From positions 93,664 through 157,663 of the forward strand of contig NZ_JAAQQR010000009.1 of assembly GCF_011742555.1 (NCBI RefSeq): a stretch of 64,000 nucleotides of DNA, given 5' to 3'. Position 1 is the first letter of the stretch; every line of letters begins with the position of its first letter. The notes below the pieces were generated by a model. It searched no databases. It saw nothing but the letters and a program-made list of their open reading frames with translations, and had not been told where the DNA came from. Both the position numbers and the translations under genes were made by a program. This DNA comes from Luteibacter jiangsuensis. Its GTDB lineage: Bacteria; Pseudomonadota; Gammaproteobacteria; Xanthomonadales; Rhodanobacteraceae. Positions 25,936 through 35,510 of the stretch are shown here, in pieces.

Positions 25936-28038
25936 TCACCTTCCGCCCAGTCTCCGCGCATCCGTCACGTTGGGCAGTGCACTCAGCCGCCCCAGCAGTG
26001 TGGACAGCTGCTCGTAGTCCTTCACGCGTAGCGTGAAACGCATCTCCACCTCGCCCGTGCGCACATGCACGCGGCTGGACGAGGCCACGATGTGCGGCCC
26101 CACGTTGTTGATCGTGGTGGCCACGTCCTTCTGCAGGCCCTTGCGGTCGTAACCGCGCAGTTCCACGTCCACCTCGTAACTCTGCACGTCCACCCTGCCC
26201 CAGCCGACCTCGATCACGCGGTCGGGATCGCGCCGGGCCAGGCGGGCCAGCGATGCGCAGTCCGCGCGGTGCACCGACACGCCGCGCCCCCGGGTGATGA
26301 AACCGCGCACCGGATCGCCCGGAAGCGGCTGGCAGCAACGCGCCAAGGTCGTGAGCAGGTTGCCCACGCCCTCGATCGACAACGCGCCACGGTCGTGCTG
26401 GGCGGCGCGCGACGCCACGGGATTGCCCGATTGCGTGATCTCGGGCTCCGCGGGCTCCTGCAACGCGCGGGCGATCTGCCCGAGCGAGACCTCGCCCAGC
26501 GCCACGGTCACGTAGAGTTCGTCCACGTTCTTCAGTCGGAAGTGCGTGGCCAGCTTGGCCAGATCCACGTCATCCAGGGCCAGCCGTCGCAGTTCCTTTT
26601 CCAGCGACGCCTTGCCTGCCAGGATGTTCGCCTCGTGCGCCTCGCGCCGGAACCACGCGCGCACCTTTTCCCGAGCCCGCGACGTGTACAGGTATCCGTG
26701 GTGGGTGGAGAGCCAGTCGCGGCTGGGCTCCGACATCTTCGCGGTGAGGATCTCCACGCGATCGCCACTACGCGGCTGTGTGGTCAACGGCACGATGCGC
26801 CCGTTCACCTTCGCGCCGCGGCAGCGATGTCCCACCTCGGTGTGGATGTGGTACGCGAAATCGAGCACCGTGGCCCCGCGCGGCATGTCGATGACCTCGC
26901 CCTTCGGCGACAGCACGTACACGCGGTCTTCCATGAGTTCGGTTTCGAACCCCGCGGCCAGTTCGGCCTCGTCTTCGCCGCGCGGCTCGAGCAGCTTGCG
27001 CATCCAGGCGATCTTCGCCTCGAACTCCGCATCGGCGCCGCCGCCCTCCTTGTATCGCCAGTGCGCCGCCACGCCCAGCTCGTTCGCACGGTGCATCTCG
27101 TGCGTGCGGATCTGCACTTCGAGGACCTTTCCTTCCGGCCCGATCACTGCCGTGTGCAGCGATCGATAACCGTTGCCCTTGGGCCGCGCCACGTAATCGT
27201 CGAATTCGCCCGGCAGGTGCGGCCAGAGGCTGTGCACCAGGCCCAGGGCCGCGTAGCAGTCGGCCACGTTGTCGACCAGGATACGCACGGCGCGGATATC
27301 GTAGAGATCGGAGAATTCCAGGCCTTTCTTCTTCATCTTTTTCCAGATGGAGAAGATGTGCTTCGGGCGGCCCGCAAGGTCGGCACGAATGCCGGCACCG
27401 TCGAGCGCCGCGCGCAACTCGGCAAGGCTGGTGGCGATGAAGCGCTCGCGGTCGGCACGCCGCTCGTCGAGCAGGCGCGCGATGCGGCGATAGGTGTCCG
27501 GCTCCAGGTAACGGAACGCCAGGTCCTCCAATTCCCACTTCAGCTGCCAGATACCGAGGCGGTTGGCCAGCGGAGCGTGTATATCGGACGTGAGTTGGGC
27601 CAGTTCGCGCCGCTCGTGATCGGGCAGCGCCATCGCCGTACGCATCGCCGCGAGTTGCCTCGCCAGCAATACGAAAACGACGCGCAGGTCGCGAATGATC
27701 GCCAGCAGCAACCTGCGCAGGCCCTCCGCGCCGCTGCCGGGGCCACGCTGCGCGTGCAGGGCCCAGACTTTCTCGGCCTCGCCCTGCCCGTCGATCAGCC
27801 GGCGCAGCGACGGTTTCCAGGTCCTGGCGGCCTCTTCGGTCGCGCCGGGCAGGCCGCGCTCGAGCGAAAACCAGAGGGCCGAGGCGCAGGTCTCGTCGTC
27901 GCAGCCCAGGAGCCGCAGGAGTTCGATGATCGTCTCGCCCTCGGCGCGCGCCGCCACGGGCAACCGCGCGCATGCCTCGCGCGCGTGCTCGGTCAGCGGC
28001 ATCGGCTGTGGCTTCGCATCGGCTGCGCGCTCGCTCAT
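25936..28038 (-). CDS. relA: GTP pyrophosphokinase RelA
   Basis: RelA makes (p)ppGpp on ribosomes during amino acid starvation. The 700-residue protein has a degenerate hydrolase domain lacking the HD pair (about 10-170). A synthetase domain follows with RPKHIFSIWKKM, DLYDIRAVRI and RPKGNGYRSLHTAV. A TGS domain begins at DRVYVLSPKGEV, then a zinc-finger-like region with LARCCQPLPGD and a C-terminal ACT domain. The GEFDD motif in the synthetase marks the monofunctional RelA type rather than a Rel/SpoT enzyme. The start overlaps the hrpA stop (ATGA), so it is cotranslated with hrpA. Confidence 0.95.
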   Translation of the reverse strand: MSERAADAKPQPMPLTEHAREACARLPVAARAEGETIIELLRLLGCDDETCASALWFSLERGLPGATEEAARTWKPSLRRLIDGQGEAEKVWALHAQRGPGSGAEGLRRLLLAIIRDLRVVFVLLARQLAAMRTAMALPDHERRELAQLTSDIHAPLANRLGIWQLKWELEDLAFRYLEPDTYRRIARLLDERRADRERFIATSLAELRAALDGAGIRADLAGRPKHIFSIWKKMKKKGLEFSDLYDIRAVRILVDNVADCYAALGLVHSLWPHLPGEFDDYVARPKGNGYRSLHTAVIGPEGKVLEVQIRTHEMHRANELGVAAHWRYKEGGGADAEFEAKIAWMRKLLEPRGEDEAELAAGFETELMEDRVYVLSPKGEVIDMPRGATVLDFAYHIHTEVGHRCRGAKVNGRIVPLTTQPRSGDRVEILTAKMSEPSRDWLSTHHGYLYTSRAREKVRAWFRREAHEANILAGKASLEKELRRLALDDVDLAKLATHFRLKNVDELYVTVALGEVSLGQIARALQEPAEPEITQSGNPVASRAAQHDRGALSIEGVGNLLTTLARCCQPLPGDPVRGFITRGRGVSVHRADCASLARLARRDPDRVIEVGWGRVDVQSYEVDVELRGYDRKGLQKDVATTINNVGPHIVASSSRVHVRTGEVEMRFTLRVKDYEQLSTLLGRLSALPNVTDARRLGGR

Positions 28039-31000
28039 CGGCCTTCCTCCGCCTGCGCGGTTTCGAGGGCGCGCGCCAGGCGCTTGGCCGACACCGGCTC
28101 GGCCGTCTTCAGTTCCTGGGCGAACAGCGACACGCGCCACTCCTCGAGCAGCCAGCGCAGTTCCTGCCACACCGTGTCGTCGAGCGCGGTGCCGTTCGCG
28201 TTGAGCAAGGCGCGCCAGTAAGGCAGCACCTGGAGCATGCGCGACTGGTCGCGTGCGGGGTCCTGTCGCAGGCGTTCCGCACGCAGGCGCATCGCGCGGA
28301 GGTATCGCGGATAGTGCGCCAGCCGGTCACGCGGCAATTCGCGCAGGAAGCCCGGCTGCAGCAGCGCCGCGAGCTGTTCGCGCAGGTCGTCGTAGCTGGC
28401 CTTCGCGAATCCGATCAGCGGCGGCTCCATCCATGGCTTGAGTTCGGCCTGGGCCTGGATGATCGGCTCGGCAAGCTTCTGCCGCGCCATGGCCGCGCCG
28501 AACAGTTCACGCGCAAGGTCGGTGCGCAGGGCCTCGAAGTCGGCCTGGGTGCGCGCATCCAGCCGGCGATCGAGCAGGAGATCGGCAAAGCCAGCTTCCA
28601 CGAGGTCGACGCGAAGTCCGTCGATGCTCCCCAGCGGCGCGTACTTCAGCGAGAGCGCGTTCCCGATCGGCAACTGGCGCCGCGCGCGCTTGAATTCCGG
28701 CGCGAGCGCTTGCCGAAGCAGGCGCTCGACGCCTCCCACATGTGCTTCTGCGGCCTCGTCGGCGCGCTCGAAGACACGCAGGGCCACGGCCTCGCCGAGG
28801 TCCACCAGTGCCGGGTACGCGGTAAGGCCGCCCTCCGACCGCACCTCGCGAGGAATGGATTCGAAATCCCATGCCACGATGCCTTCGCGGGTGAGTTCGA
28901 CGTCGGTCTTGCGCGAGAACGCTTCTCGCGCCTTGCCTTCCCACTGCGCGCGGATCGAGGTCAGATCGCGCCCCTCGGCCACCGTGCGGCCATTTTCGTC
29001 ATGCACCCGGTAGCGCATGAGCAGGTGCGCGGGCAGTTCCGCATCGGCGAAAGCCGCAGCGTCCACCTCGACGCCCGTGGCGCGCTTCAGGAACGCAGCC
29101 AGCGCGGCCGCGAGGGGCTGGTCGCGCGGTGCCTCCGCTTCCACGAAAGCCCGCGCGAAGTCGGGCGCCGGTACGAAGTTGCGGCGCAATGCCTTCGGCA
29201 ACGCGCGGATGAGTTCGGCCACCTTGTCCGCCAGCAGGCCACCGACGAGCCATTCGCCTCGGGCGGCGGGCAGCGCATTGAGGAAAGCCAGCGGCACGTG
29301 GATCGTGACGCCGTCGGCGGGATCGCCGGGCACGAAACGGTATTCGAGGCGGTACTGGTGCTGCCCGATGTCGAGCGAGGCGGGAAAGGCCTTCGGGTCG
29401 AGGCCGGCCCCGGTGTCCATCACATCCGCCAATGTCCAGCGCAGCGCCGCCTGCTCCGCGGGTGCCGCCTTGCGGTACCACGCATCCAGGGCCCGGGTAT
29501 CGGCGACGCTCTCGGGAAGTTTTCCAGCGAAGAACGCGGCGAGGTCGTCGTCGGACCGGAGCAGGCCCGCCCGGCGCTGCTTGGCCTCGATATCGTGCGC
29601 CTGTTCGAGTACACGCGCATTGGCGCGCACGAAATCGGCGCGGCTGTCGAGGTCGGCTCGCACCAGGGCCTCGCGCACGAAGATGGCGTGGGCGAGCTTC
29701 GGATCCTGACGCTGGAACGTGACAGGGCGGCGCTCCACCAGCACCAGACCGAACAGGGTGACCTGTTCGTAGGCCACCACGGTGCCGCGCTTGCGCGACC
29801 AGTGCGCGTCGCGCGCCGTGGCGCGCACGAGATGACTGGCCTGGCTTTCGATCCACGCGGGCTCGACCCGGGCGCACATCATGGCCCAGATGCGGCCACC
29901 GATATCGAGGATCTGGGCCGCGAAGAGCCACGCCGGCGGAGCCTTCGCCAGCGCCGAGCCCGGGAAGACCTGGAAGCGTCGCTCGCGGGTGCCCCGGTAT
30001 ATGCCCTTCTCGTCCTTGTGCCCCACCTGGGTCGGCAATCCGGCCAGCAGGCTGCGGTGGATGGCCTCGAACAGCGCATCGTTGGCGTCACGCGCAGGGC
30101 GCGCGCCTGCGGGCGCCGCTTCGGCGCGGGAGGATGCTTCCCAGCCGATGTCCCTCGTCACGAGCACGAGCTGCCGATGCAGTTCGCGCCATTCGCGCAT
30201 GCGCATGAAGCTCAGGAAATGCCGCGAGCACCAGTCGCGCAGCTTCGAGGAGGTGAGCTCTTCCGCCGCCGAGAGATAGGCGCGCCACAGGTTCAGCACG
30301 CCGACGAAGTCGGACTTCGGGTCGGCGAACTGGGCATGCGCCGCATCGGCCTGCCCGCGGGCATCCGGCGGTCGCTCGCGGGGGTCCTGGATGCTGAGAA
30401 ACGCGACGATGGTGACGAGTTCGCCGAGGCTGCCGATCCGCCGCGCCTCGACCAGCATGCGTGCCAGCTGCACGTCGATGGGCAGCCGCGCGACGGTGCG
30501 GCCGATATCCGTGAGACGGCGGCCGTCGTCGATGGCGCCGATTTCGGCCAGGCGCCGGTATCCGTCGGCGACCACGCGCGGGTCGGGTGCCTCGAGGAAC
30601 GGAAAGTCCTCGACCTCGCCCAGGTCGAGCGCCAGCATGCGCAGGATCACGTTGGCGAGCGACGAGCGCAGCAGTTCGGGATCGGTGTATTCCGGCCGCA
30701 GCGCGAAATCGGACTCCTCGTAGAGCCGGTAGCAGATGCCCGGCCCCACGCGGCCGCAGCGGCCCTTGCGCTGGTTGGCAGCGGCCTGGGAAATCGGTTC
30801 GATGTGCAGGCGTTCGAGCTGGCCGCGCTGGCTGTAGCGCTTCACGCGCGCCGTACCGGAATCGACCACGTAGCGGATGCGCGGCACCGTGAGGGAGGTT
30901 TCGGCCACATTGGTGGCGAGCACGATGCGTCGTTTCGGTCCCGGCCGGAAGACGCGATCCTGTTCGGCCGCCGACAGGCGCGCGTAGAGGGCGAGCACTT

Positions 31001-31961
31001 CCGTTTCGCGGTACTGCCGCCGCGAAAGCAGCAGGTGCGCATCACGAATCTCGCGTTCGCCGGGCAGGAAAACCAGCACGTCGCCGCGCGGGTCTTCTCG
31101 GGTGATCTCGTCCATGGTGTCCGCCACCTGCTGGGCGACGTTGCCTTCGACGCGCTCGCCGGGCGGCCGGTAGCGAACCTCGACCGGATACGTGCGGCCT
31201 TCGACCGCGACCACGGGCGCTCCGCCGAAATGCGCGGCGAATCGCTCGGTGTCGATGGTGGCCGACGTGACCACGATCTTCAGCTCCGGCCGGCGCGCCG
31301 CGAGGCGCTTCAGGTAACCCAGGAGGAAATCGATGTTGAGGCTGCGTTCGTGCGCCTCGTCGATGATGATGGTGTCGTAGGACGAAAGCCAGGGATCGGA
31401 CTGGGTCTCAGCCAGCAGGATGCCGTCGGTCATGAATTTCACCAGGGCCTGGTCGGACACCTTCTCGGTGAAACGCACCTGGAAACCCACCTTCTCGCCG
31501 AGGGGCGTGCCAAGCTCCTCGGCCACGCGGGTGGCCACCGAACGCGCCGCAAGGCGGCGCGGCTGGGTGCAACCGATCATGCCCGCCTCGCCGCGTCCTG
31601 CCGCCAGACAGAGCTTGGGCAGCTGCGTGGTCTTGCCGGAACCCGTTTCGCCGGCGATCACCACGACCTGGTGCTCACGGATCAGCTTCACGATGTCGTC
31701 GGCCCGCGCCGCGATGGGCAACGAGGCATCGACGGCGACGACCGGCTTGGCGGCGACGCGCGCGGCGCGCCGGGCGGCCGACGCCGCGATATCCGCGGCC
31801 AGGGTCGCCAGCCGGGCGGCATCCGGCTTGCGCGACAGCGTGCGCCAGCGGCCGAGGAGGCGCCCGAAATCGCGGCTGGCAACCCGCGTCAGCGCGTCGC
31901 GCAATTCACGGAGGCGCGGGTCTGGAGCGGCGGGTCGCGAGGGGCTTGTGGAGGTACTCAT
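28035..31961 (-). CDS. hrpA: ATP-dependent RNA helicase HrpA
   Basis: The 1308-residue DEAH-box helicase has Walker A GETGSGKTTQLPK (about 104-116), IIIDEAHERS, VVTSATIDTERF and the motif VI region NQRKGRCGRVGPG, followed by helicase-associated and C-terminal HrpA (DUF3418) regions. E. coli HrpA is about the same length and helps rescue stalled ribosomes and process mRNA. It starts MSTSTSPSRP, divergent from dps, and overlaps relA. A long open frame on the opposite strand is a composition artefact. Confidence 0.95.
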   Translation of the reverse strand: MSTSTSPSRPAAPDPRLRELRDALTRVASRDFGRLLGRWRTLSRKPDAARLATLAADIAASAARRAARVAAKPVVAVDASLPIAARADDIVKLIREHQVVVIAGETGSGKTTQLPKLCLAAGRGEAGMIGCTQPRRLAARSVATRVAEELGTPLGEKVGFQVRFTEKVSDQALVKFMTDGILLAETQSDPWLSSYDTIIIDEAHERSLNIDFLLGYLKRLAARRPELKIVVTSATIDTERFAAHFGGAPVVAVEGRTYPVEVRYRPPGERVEGNVAQQVADTMDEITREDPRGDVLVFLPGEREIRDAHLLLSRRQYRETEVLALYARLSAAEQDRVFRPGPKRRIVLATNVAETSLTVPRIRYVVDSGTARVKRYSQRGQLERLHIEPISQAAANQRKGRCGRVGPGICYRLYEESDFALRPEYTDPELLRSSLANVILRMLALDLGEVEDFPFLEAPDPRVVADGYRRLAEIGAIDDGRRLTDIGRTVARLPIDVQLARMLVEARRIGSLGELVTIVAFLSIQDPRERPPDARGQADAAHAQFADPKSDFVGVLNLWRAYLSAAEELTSSKLRDWCSRHFLSFMRMREWRELHRQLVLVTRDIGWEASSRAEAAPAGARPARDANDALFEAIHRSLLAGLPTQVGHKDEKGIYRGTRERRFQVFPGSALAKAPPAWLFAAQILDIGGRIWAMMCARVEPAWIESQASHLVRATARDAHWSRKRGTVVAYEQVTLFGLVLVERRPVTFQRQDPKLAHAIFVREALVRADLDSRADFVRANARVLEQAHDIEAKQRRAGLLRSDDDLAAFFAGKLPESVADTRALDAWYRKAAPAEQAALRWTLADVMDTGAGLDPKAFPASLDIGQHQYRLEYRFVPGDPADGVTIHVPLAFLNALPAARGEWLVGGLLADKVAELIRALPKALRRNFVPAPDFARAFVEAEAPRDQPLAAALAAFLKRATGVEVDAAAFADAELPAHLLMRYRVHDENGRTVAEGRDLTSIRAQWEGKAREAFSRKTDVELTREGIVAWDFESIPREVRSEGGLTAYPALVDLGEAVALRVFERADEAAEAHVGGVERLLRQALAPEFKRARRQLPIGNALSLKYAPLGSIDGLRVDLVEAGFADLLLDRRLDARTQADFEALRTDLARELFGAAMARQKLAEPIIQAQAELKPWMEPPLIGFAKASYDDLREQLAALLQPGFLRELPRDRLAHYPRYLRAMRLRAERLRQDPARDQSRMLQVLPYWRALLNANGTALDDTVWQELRWLLEEWRVSLFAQELKTAEPVSAKRLARALETAQAEEGR

Positions 31962-32011
31962 GGGAACCCCAATAATAGCGTGTGCCTATCGAGGGCATCA
32001 GAAGGTTCCAT

Positions 32012-32040
32012 TTCACGCCCTTCGTACGCCTCGTTAGAAT
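32012..32040 (+). promoter_or_regulatory. probable sigma-70 promoter of dps
   Basis: TTCACG (32012-32017) is followed after 17 bp by TAGAAT (32035-32040), 32 bp before the dps start codon. Four of six and five of six positions match consensus. I see no unambiguous OxyR site. Confidence 0.5.
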
Positions 32041-32072
32041 TTCATTCCTAGACAGAAGACAGGAGACACCCC

Positions 32073-32540
32073 ATGGCCATCGACATCGGTATCGCCAAGA
32101 AAGACAGGGAAGCCGTCGCCAAGCAGCTTGCCCGCCTTCTCGCGGACACCTACTCCCTGTACCTGAAGACGCACAACTTCCACTGGAACGTCACCGGCCC
32201 GCAGTTCAACAGCCTGCACGCGATGTTCGAGACCCAGTACAACGCCCTGTGGCTCGCCGCCGACGAAGTGGCCGAGCGCATCCGTATTCTGGATATCTTC
32301 GCGCCGGGCTCCTACAGCCAGTTCGCCAAGCTCACCTCGATCAAGGAAGAAGCGGGCGTGCCGGAATGGAAGGAGATGGTCGCCCAGCTGGTGGAAGGCC
32401 ACGAGATCGCCGCCGCCACGTCGCGCGACACGATCAAGGCCGCCGAGGCCGTGGGCGACGAGGGCACCGCGGACATGGTCACGGGCCGCCTGAAGGATCA
32501 CGAGAAGACGGCCTGGATGCTGCGTTCGCTGCTGAAATAA
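32073..32540 (+). CDS. dps: Dps family DNA-binding ferritin-like protein
   Basis: Dps dodecamers oxidise and store iron and shield DNA from peroxide. The 155-residue protein has ferroxidase-site residues in LKTHNFHWNVTGPQF and the following HAMFETQYNALWLAADEVAE, as in the family. The N-terminal tail is short. AGGAG lies nine bases before the ATG, with the likely promoter upstream. It is monocistronic, followed by a perfect inverted repeat that may stop transcription. Confidence 0.95.
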   Translation: MAIDIGIAKKDREAVAKQLARLLADTYSLYLKTHNFHWNVTGPQFNSLHAMFETQYNALWLAADEVAERIRILDIFAPGSYSQFAKLTSIKEEAGVPEWKEMVAQLVEGHEIAAATSRDTIKAAEAVGDEGTADMVTGRLKDHEKTAWMLRSLLK

Positions 32541-32547
32541 GCCCTCC

Positions 32548-32652
32548 GTAGGAGCGCGCCCTGCGCGCGACCGCTTTTCGCCGGGCCTGCGATCTGGCGC
32601 GCCAGCTTGAATATGGCCGCGAAAAGCGGTCGCGCGCAGGGCGCGCTCCTAC
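32548..32652. repeat. long perfect inverted repeat, family B
   Basis: A 34-bp arm beginning GTAGGAGCGCGCCCTGCGCG and ending GCTTTTCGC is repeated in exact inverted orientation at the other end, with about 37 bp between. This GTAGGAGCGC type is distinct from family A and resembles paired REP elements known from Pseudomonas and Xanthomonadales. It lies eight bases after dps. No transposase gene is associated. Confidence 0.88.
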
Positions 32653-32765
32653 AACCCCTGCTGACCGGGGAGCCTCCGGTCCGTTGAGCAGTTTCTCCCC
32701 GTTCGTTAAGCTCCCCGGGTTACCTCATCGATACCACTCGGGGGCCGATCGGTCCGGGGACTGTT

Positions 32766-35366
32766 TTGAGCGCTGCCGCCACGACCGAACGAAGCCATCC
32801 GATCCTCGCCGCGTTGATCCTCGCGATCCTCGTGGCAGCGCTGAATTTCGGGCTCTGGCTCGTCGCCAACCTGCCCAATGGCCCCGACGACTGGCACGGG
32901 CCCGTGCCCGGCTTCGCGTTCACGGCCTACCAGCGCTACCAGAACCCGATCAAGGGCGACGTTTCCACGGATTCCGAGATCGATGGCGATCTGCGCCTGA
33001 TCAAGCGCTATTCGCCGCGCATCCGCACCTACTCGATCCTGGAGAACCCCCAGGTCATTCGCCTCGCCGACAAGGAAGGCCTGGATGTGATGGCCGGCGC
33101 CCTGATCGACGCCCGGCTCGAGAACAACGAGCGAGAGATCGCCGGGCTGATCGCGCAGGCCCACCGCTACCCGAAGACCATCAGCCGCGTGATCGTGGGT
33201 AACGAGGTTCTCTTCCGCGGAGACCTGAAGCCCGAACAGATGATGGCCTACCTGGACCGCGTGCGCGCCGCCGTGCACCAGCCGGTGTCCATCGCCGAGC
33301 CGTTCCACATCTGGATGCAGAACCCGGAGCTGGCCGAGCACGTCGATTTCATCACGGTCCACCTGTTCCCCTACTGGAACGGCATCGAGGCGCGCGCCGG
33401 CGTCAACGACTCCGTCCAGAGCTACAAGGCCCTGCAGGCGCGGTTCCCCGGCATGCACGTGGCCATCGGCGAGATCGGCTGGCCCTCGAACGGCGACCGC
33501 TACAAGTACGCCTACCCCAGCGTCTCGAACGAGGCGATCTTCCTGCGCACCTTCTTCAACCAGGCCAAGGCCAACGGCATCGACGACTATTACGTCCTCG
33601 AGGCCATCGACCAGCCCTGGAAGGAAAACCTGGGCGAGGGCCGCACCGGCGCCTACTGGGGCATGTTCAACGCCGACCGCCAGCTGAAGTTCCCCTTCAC
33701 CGGCCCGGTGACGGAAGACGTGGGCTGGCCCTGGAAGGCGTTCGCCGCCTCGCTGCTGGCCTTCTTCCCCATGCTGTGGTTCGGCATCCGCTTCAGTCGC
33801 TTCAAGCTGACGGGCCGTCTGTTCTTCATGGCGCTCATCCAGCTCGCCTGCGGCCTGATCGTCTGGTCGGCCACCCTGCCCTTCAATTTCTACCTCGGCC
33901 CCTTCGACTGGGCGATGCTGATCCTGCTGTTCCCGGCGCAGATCGCCATTCTCGGCATCCTCCTGATCAATGGATTCGAGTTCACCGAGGTGCTCTGGCG
34001 GCGCAGCTGGGTGCGATACGCGGGCATGTTGCCGCCGGACCCGGTGGAGAAACAGCCGTTCGTGTCCATCCACCTGGCGTGCCACAACGAGCCGCCGGAG
34101 ATGGTGCAGATCACCCTGGATTCGCTCGCAGCCCTCGATTACGAGAATTTCGAGGTCCTGGTGCTGGACAACAACACCAAGGACCCGGCGGTGTGGAAGC
34201 CGGTGGAGGAATACTGCAAGCAGCTGGGTCCGAAGTTCCGCTTCTTCCACCTGGAACCCTGGCCGGGCTACAAGGCCGGTGCGCTGAACTTCGGCCTCAC
34301 GGCCACGGACGAACGCGCCGAGGTGGTGGCGGTCATCGACGCCGACTACGTGGTGCGCGAAGACTGGCTCTCCGCGCTCACGGGCTACTTCCACGACGCG
34401 AAGGTGGCCGTGGTGCAGTGCCCGCAGGCGCACCGCGACTTCGAGAAGAACCGCTTCCGCCGCATGACGGCCTGGGAGTACGACGGCTTCTTCCGCATCG
34501 GCATGCACCATCGCAACGAACGGAACGCGATCATCCAGCACGGCACCATGACCATGGTGCGGCGGTCGGCGCTGGAAGGCACCGGCGGCTGGTCGGAATG
34601 GACCATCTGCGAGGATGCCGAGCTCGGGCTGCGCCTGATGCATGCGGGCTACGAACTGGTTTACGTCGACGAACTCATGGGCAAGGGACTCACCCCGGCC
34701 GACTTCAAGGCGTACAAGAGCCAGCGTTACCGCTGGGCGTTCGGCGCCATGCAGATCCTCAAGGGTCGCTGGAGCTGGATGACGCGCAAGGGCCCGCTTT
34801 CGGCAGGCCAGCGCTTCCACTTCCTCACGGGCTGGTTCAGCTGGTTCGCCGACGCCTTGCACTTCATCTTCACGATGATGGGCCTGCTTTGGACCGCCGG
34901 CATGATCTATGCGCCGGAATATTTCAACCTCCCCATGCAGCTGTTCCTGATTCCCGTCATCGGCTTCTTCTTCGCGAAGGCGATCTTCGGCGTGGTGCTG
35001 TACCGGGCGCGCGTCCCATGCGGCTGGTACGACACCATCATGGCGTCGGTGGCCAGCATGGGGCTCTCGCACGCCATCGCGCGAGGCATCCTGCATGGCC
35101 TGACCCGGGAAAAGACAGCGTTCGTGGTGACGGCCAAGAGCCGTCGCATGGGCGGCAGCAGTTTCGCCGCCTTCGCGCCCGTGCGTGAGGAAGGTCTCAT
35201 GGCCATCGCGCTGCTCTGCGCGATCGTGGGCATGGCGCTGCACTACGGCACGAGCTACGTCGAGAGTGAACTATGGATGTTCATCCTCGCGGCGCAGTCG
35301 ATTCCGTACGTCTCTGCCTTGATCGGCGCCTGGATCGCGCACCGTTCCGGAGACGAGGCGGGCTAA
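32766..35366 (+). CDS. ndvB: NdvB-like beta-glucan synthase with GH17 and GT2 domains
   Basis: The 866-residue inner-membrane protein fuses a GH17-like domain to a cellulose-synthase-type GT2. The GH17 part (about 45-315) has the acid/base motif VGNEV (Glu147) and nucleophile motif IGEIGWPS (Glu236). Membrane helices follow at about 325-405. The GT2 part has VIDADYV (DAD 525-527), CEDAEL (616-617) and QRYRW (653-657), with further C-terminal helices. P. aeruginosa NdvB has the same length and domain order and makes cyclic beta-1,3-glucans; its GH17 domain is reported to act as a transglycosylase. The start codon is TTG, preceded by GGGG. Confidence 0.85.
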   Translation: MSAAATTERSHPILAALILAILVAALNFGLWLVANLPNGPDDWHGPVPGFAFTAYQRYQNPIKGDVSTDSEIDGDLRLIKRYSPRIRTYSILENPQVIRLADKEGLDVMAGALIDARLENNEREIAGLIAQAHRYPKTISRVIVGNEVLFRGDLKPEQMMAYLDRVRAAVHQPVSIAEPFHIWMQNPELAEHVDFITVHLFPYWNGIEARAGVNDSVQSYKALQARFPGMHVAIGEIGWPSNGDRYKYAYPSVSNEAIFLRTFFNQAKANGIDDYYVLEAIDQPWKENLGEGRTGAYWGMFNADRQLKFPFTGPVTEDVGWPWKAFAASLLAFFPMLWFGIRFSRFKLTGRLFFMALIQLACGLIVWSATLPFNFYLGPFDWAMLILLFPAQIAILGILLINGFEFTEVLWRRSWVRYAGMLPPDPVEKQPFVSIHLACHNEPPEMVQITLDSLAALDYENFEVLVLDNNTKDPAVWKPVEEYCKQLGPKFRFFHLEPWPGYKAGALNFGLTATDERAEVVAVIDADYVVREDWLSALTGYFHDAKVAVVQCPQAHRDFEKNRFRRMTAWEYDGFFRIGMHHRNERNAIIQHGTMTMVRRSALEGTGGWSEWTICEDAELGLRLMHAGYELVYVDELMGKGLTPADFKAYKSQRYRWAFGAMQILKGRWSWMTRKGPLSAGQRFHFLTGWFSWFADALHFIFTMMGLLWTAGMIYAPEYFNLPMQLFLIPVIGFFFAKAIFGVVLYRARVPCGWYDTIMASVASMGLSHAIARGILHGLTREKTAFVVTAKSRRMGGSSFAAFAPVREEGLMAIALLCAIVGMALHYGTSYVESELWMFILAAQSIPYVSALIGAWIAHRSGDEAG

Positions 35367-35510
35367 TCGCGCGCCGTCCGTTCACATTCGTGTATCGACC
35401 TTGCACGCCTCGCGCGGTAAGTTACGCCAAGACCTGACGTAAGAGGCTGAGCGCGCCGCCTCTCGCGCGGCCGTACCCCGGCCTTGAATCACGAACGGAA
35501 CGGGACGCTC

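Noticed and set aside
27972..32051. A 1359-codon open frame on the plus strand opposite hrpA and relA
   Set aside because: It is the antisense shadow of two well-recognised genes in high-GC DNA; the translation is Arg/Gly/His-rich and resembles no protein.
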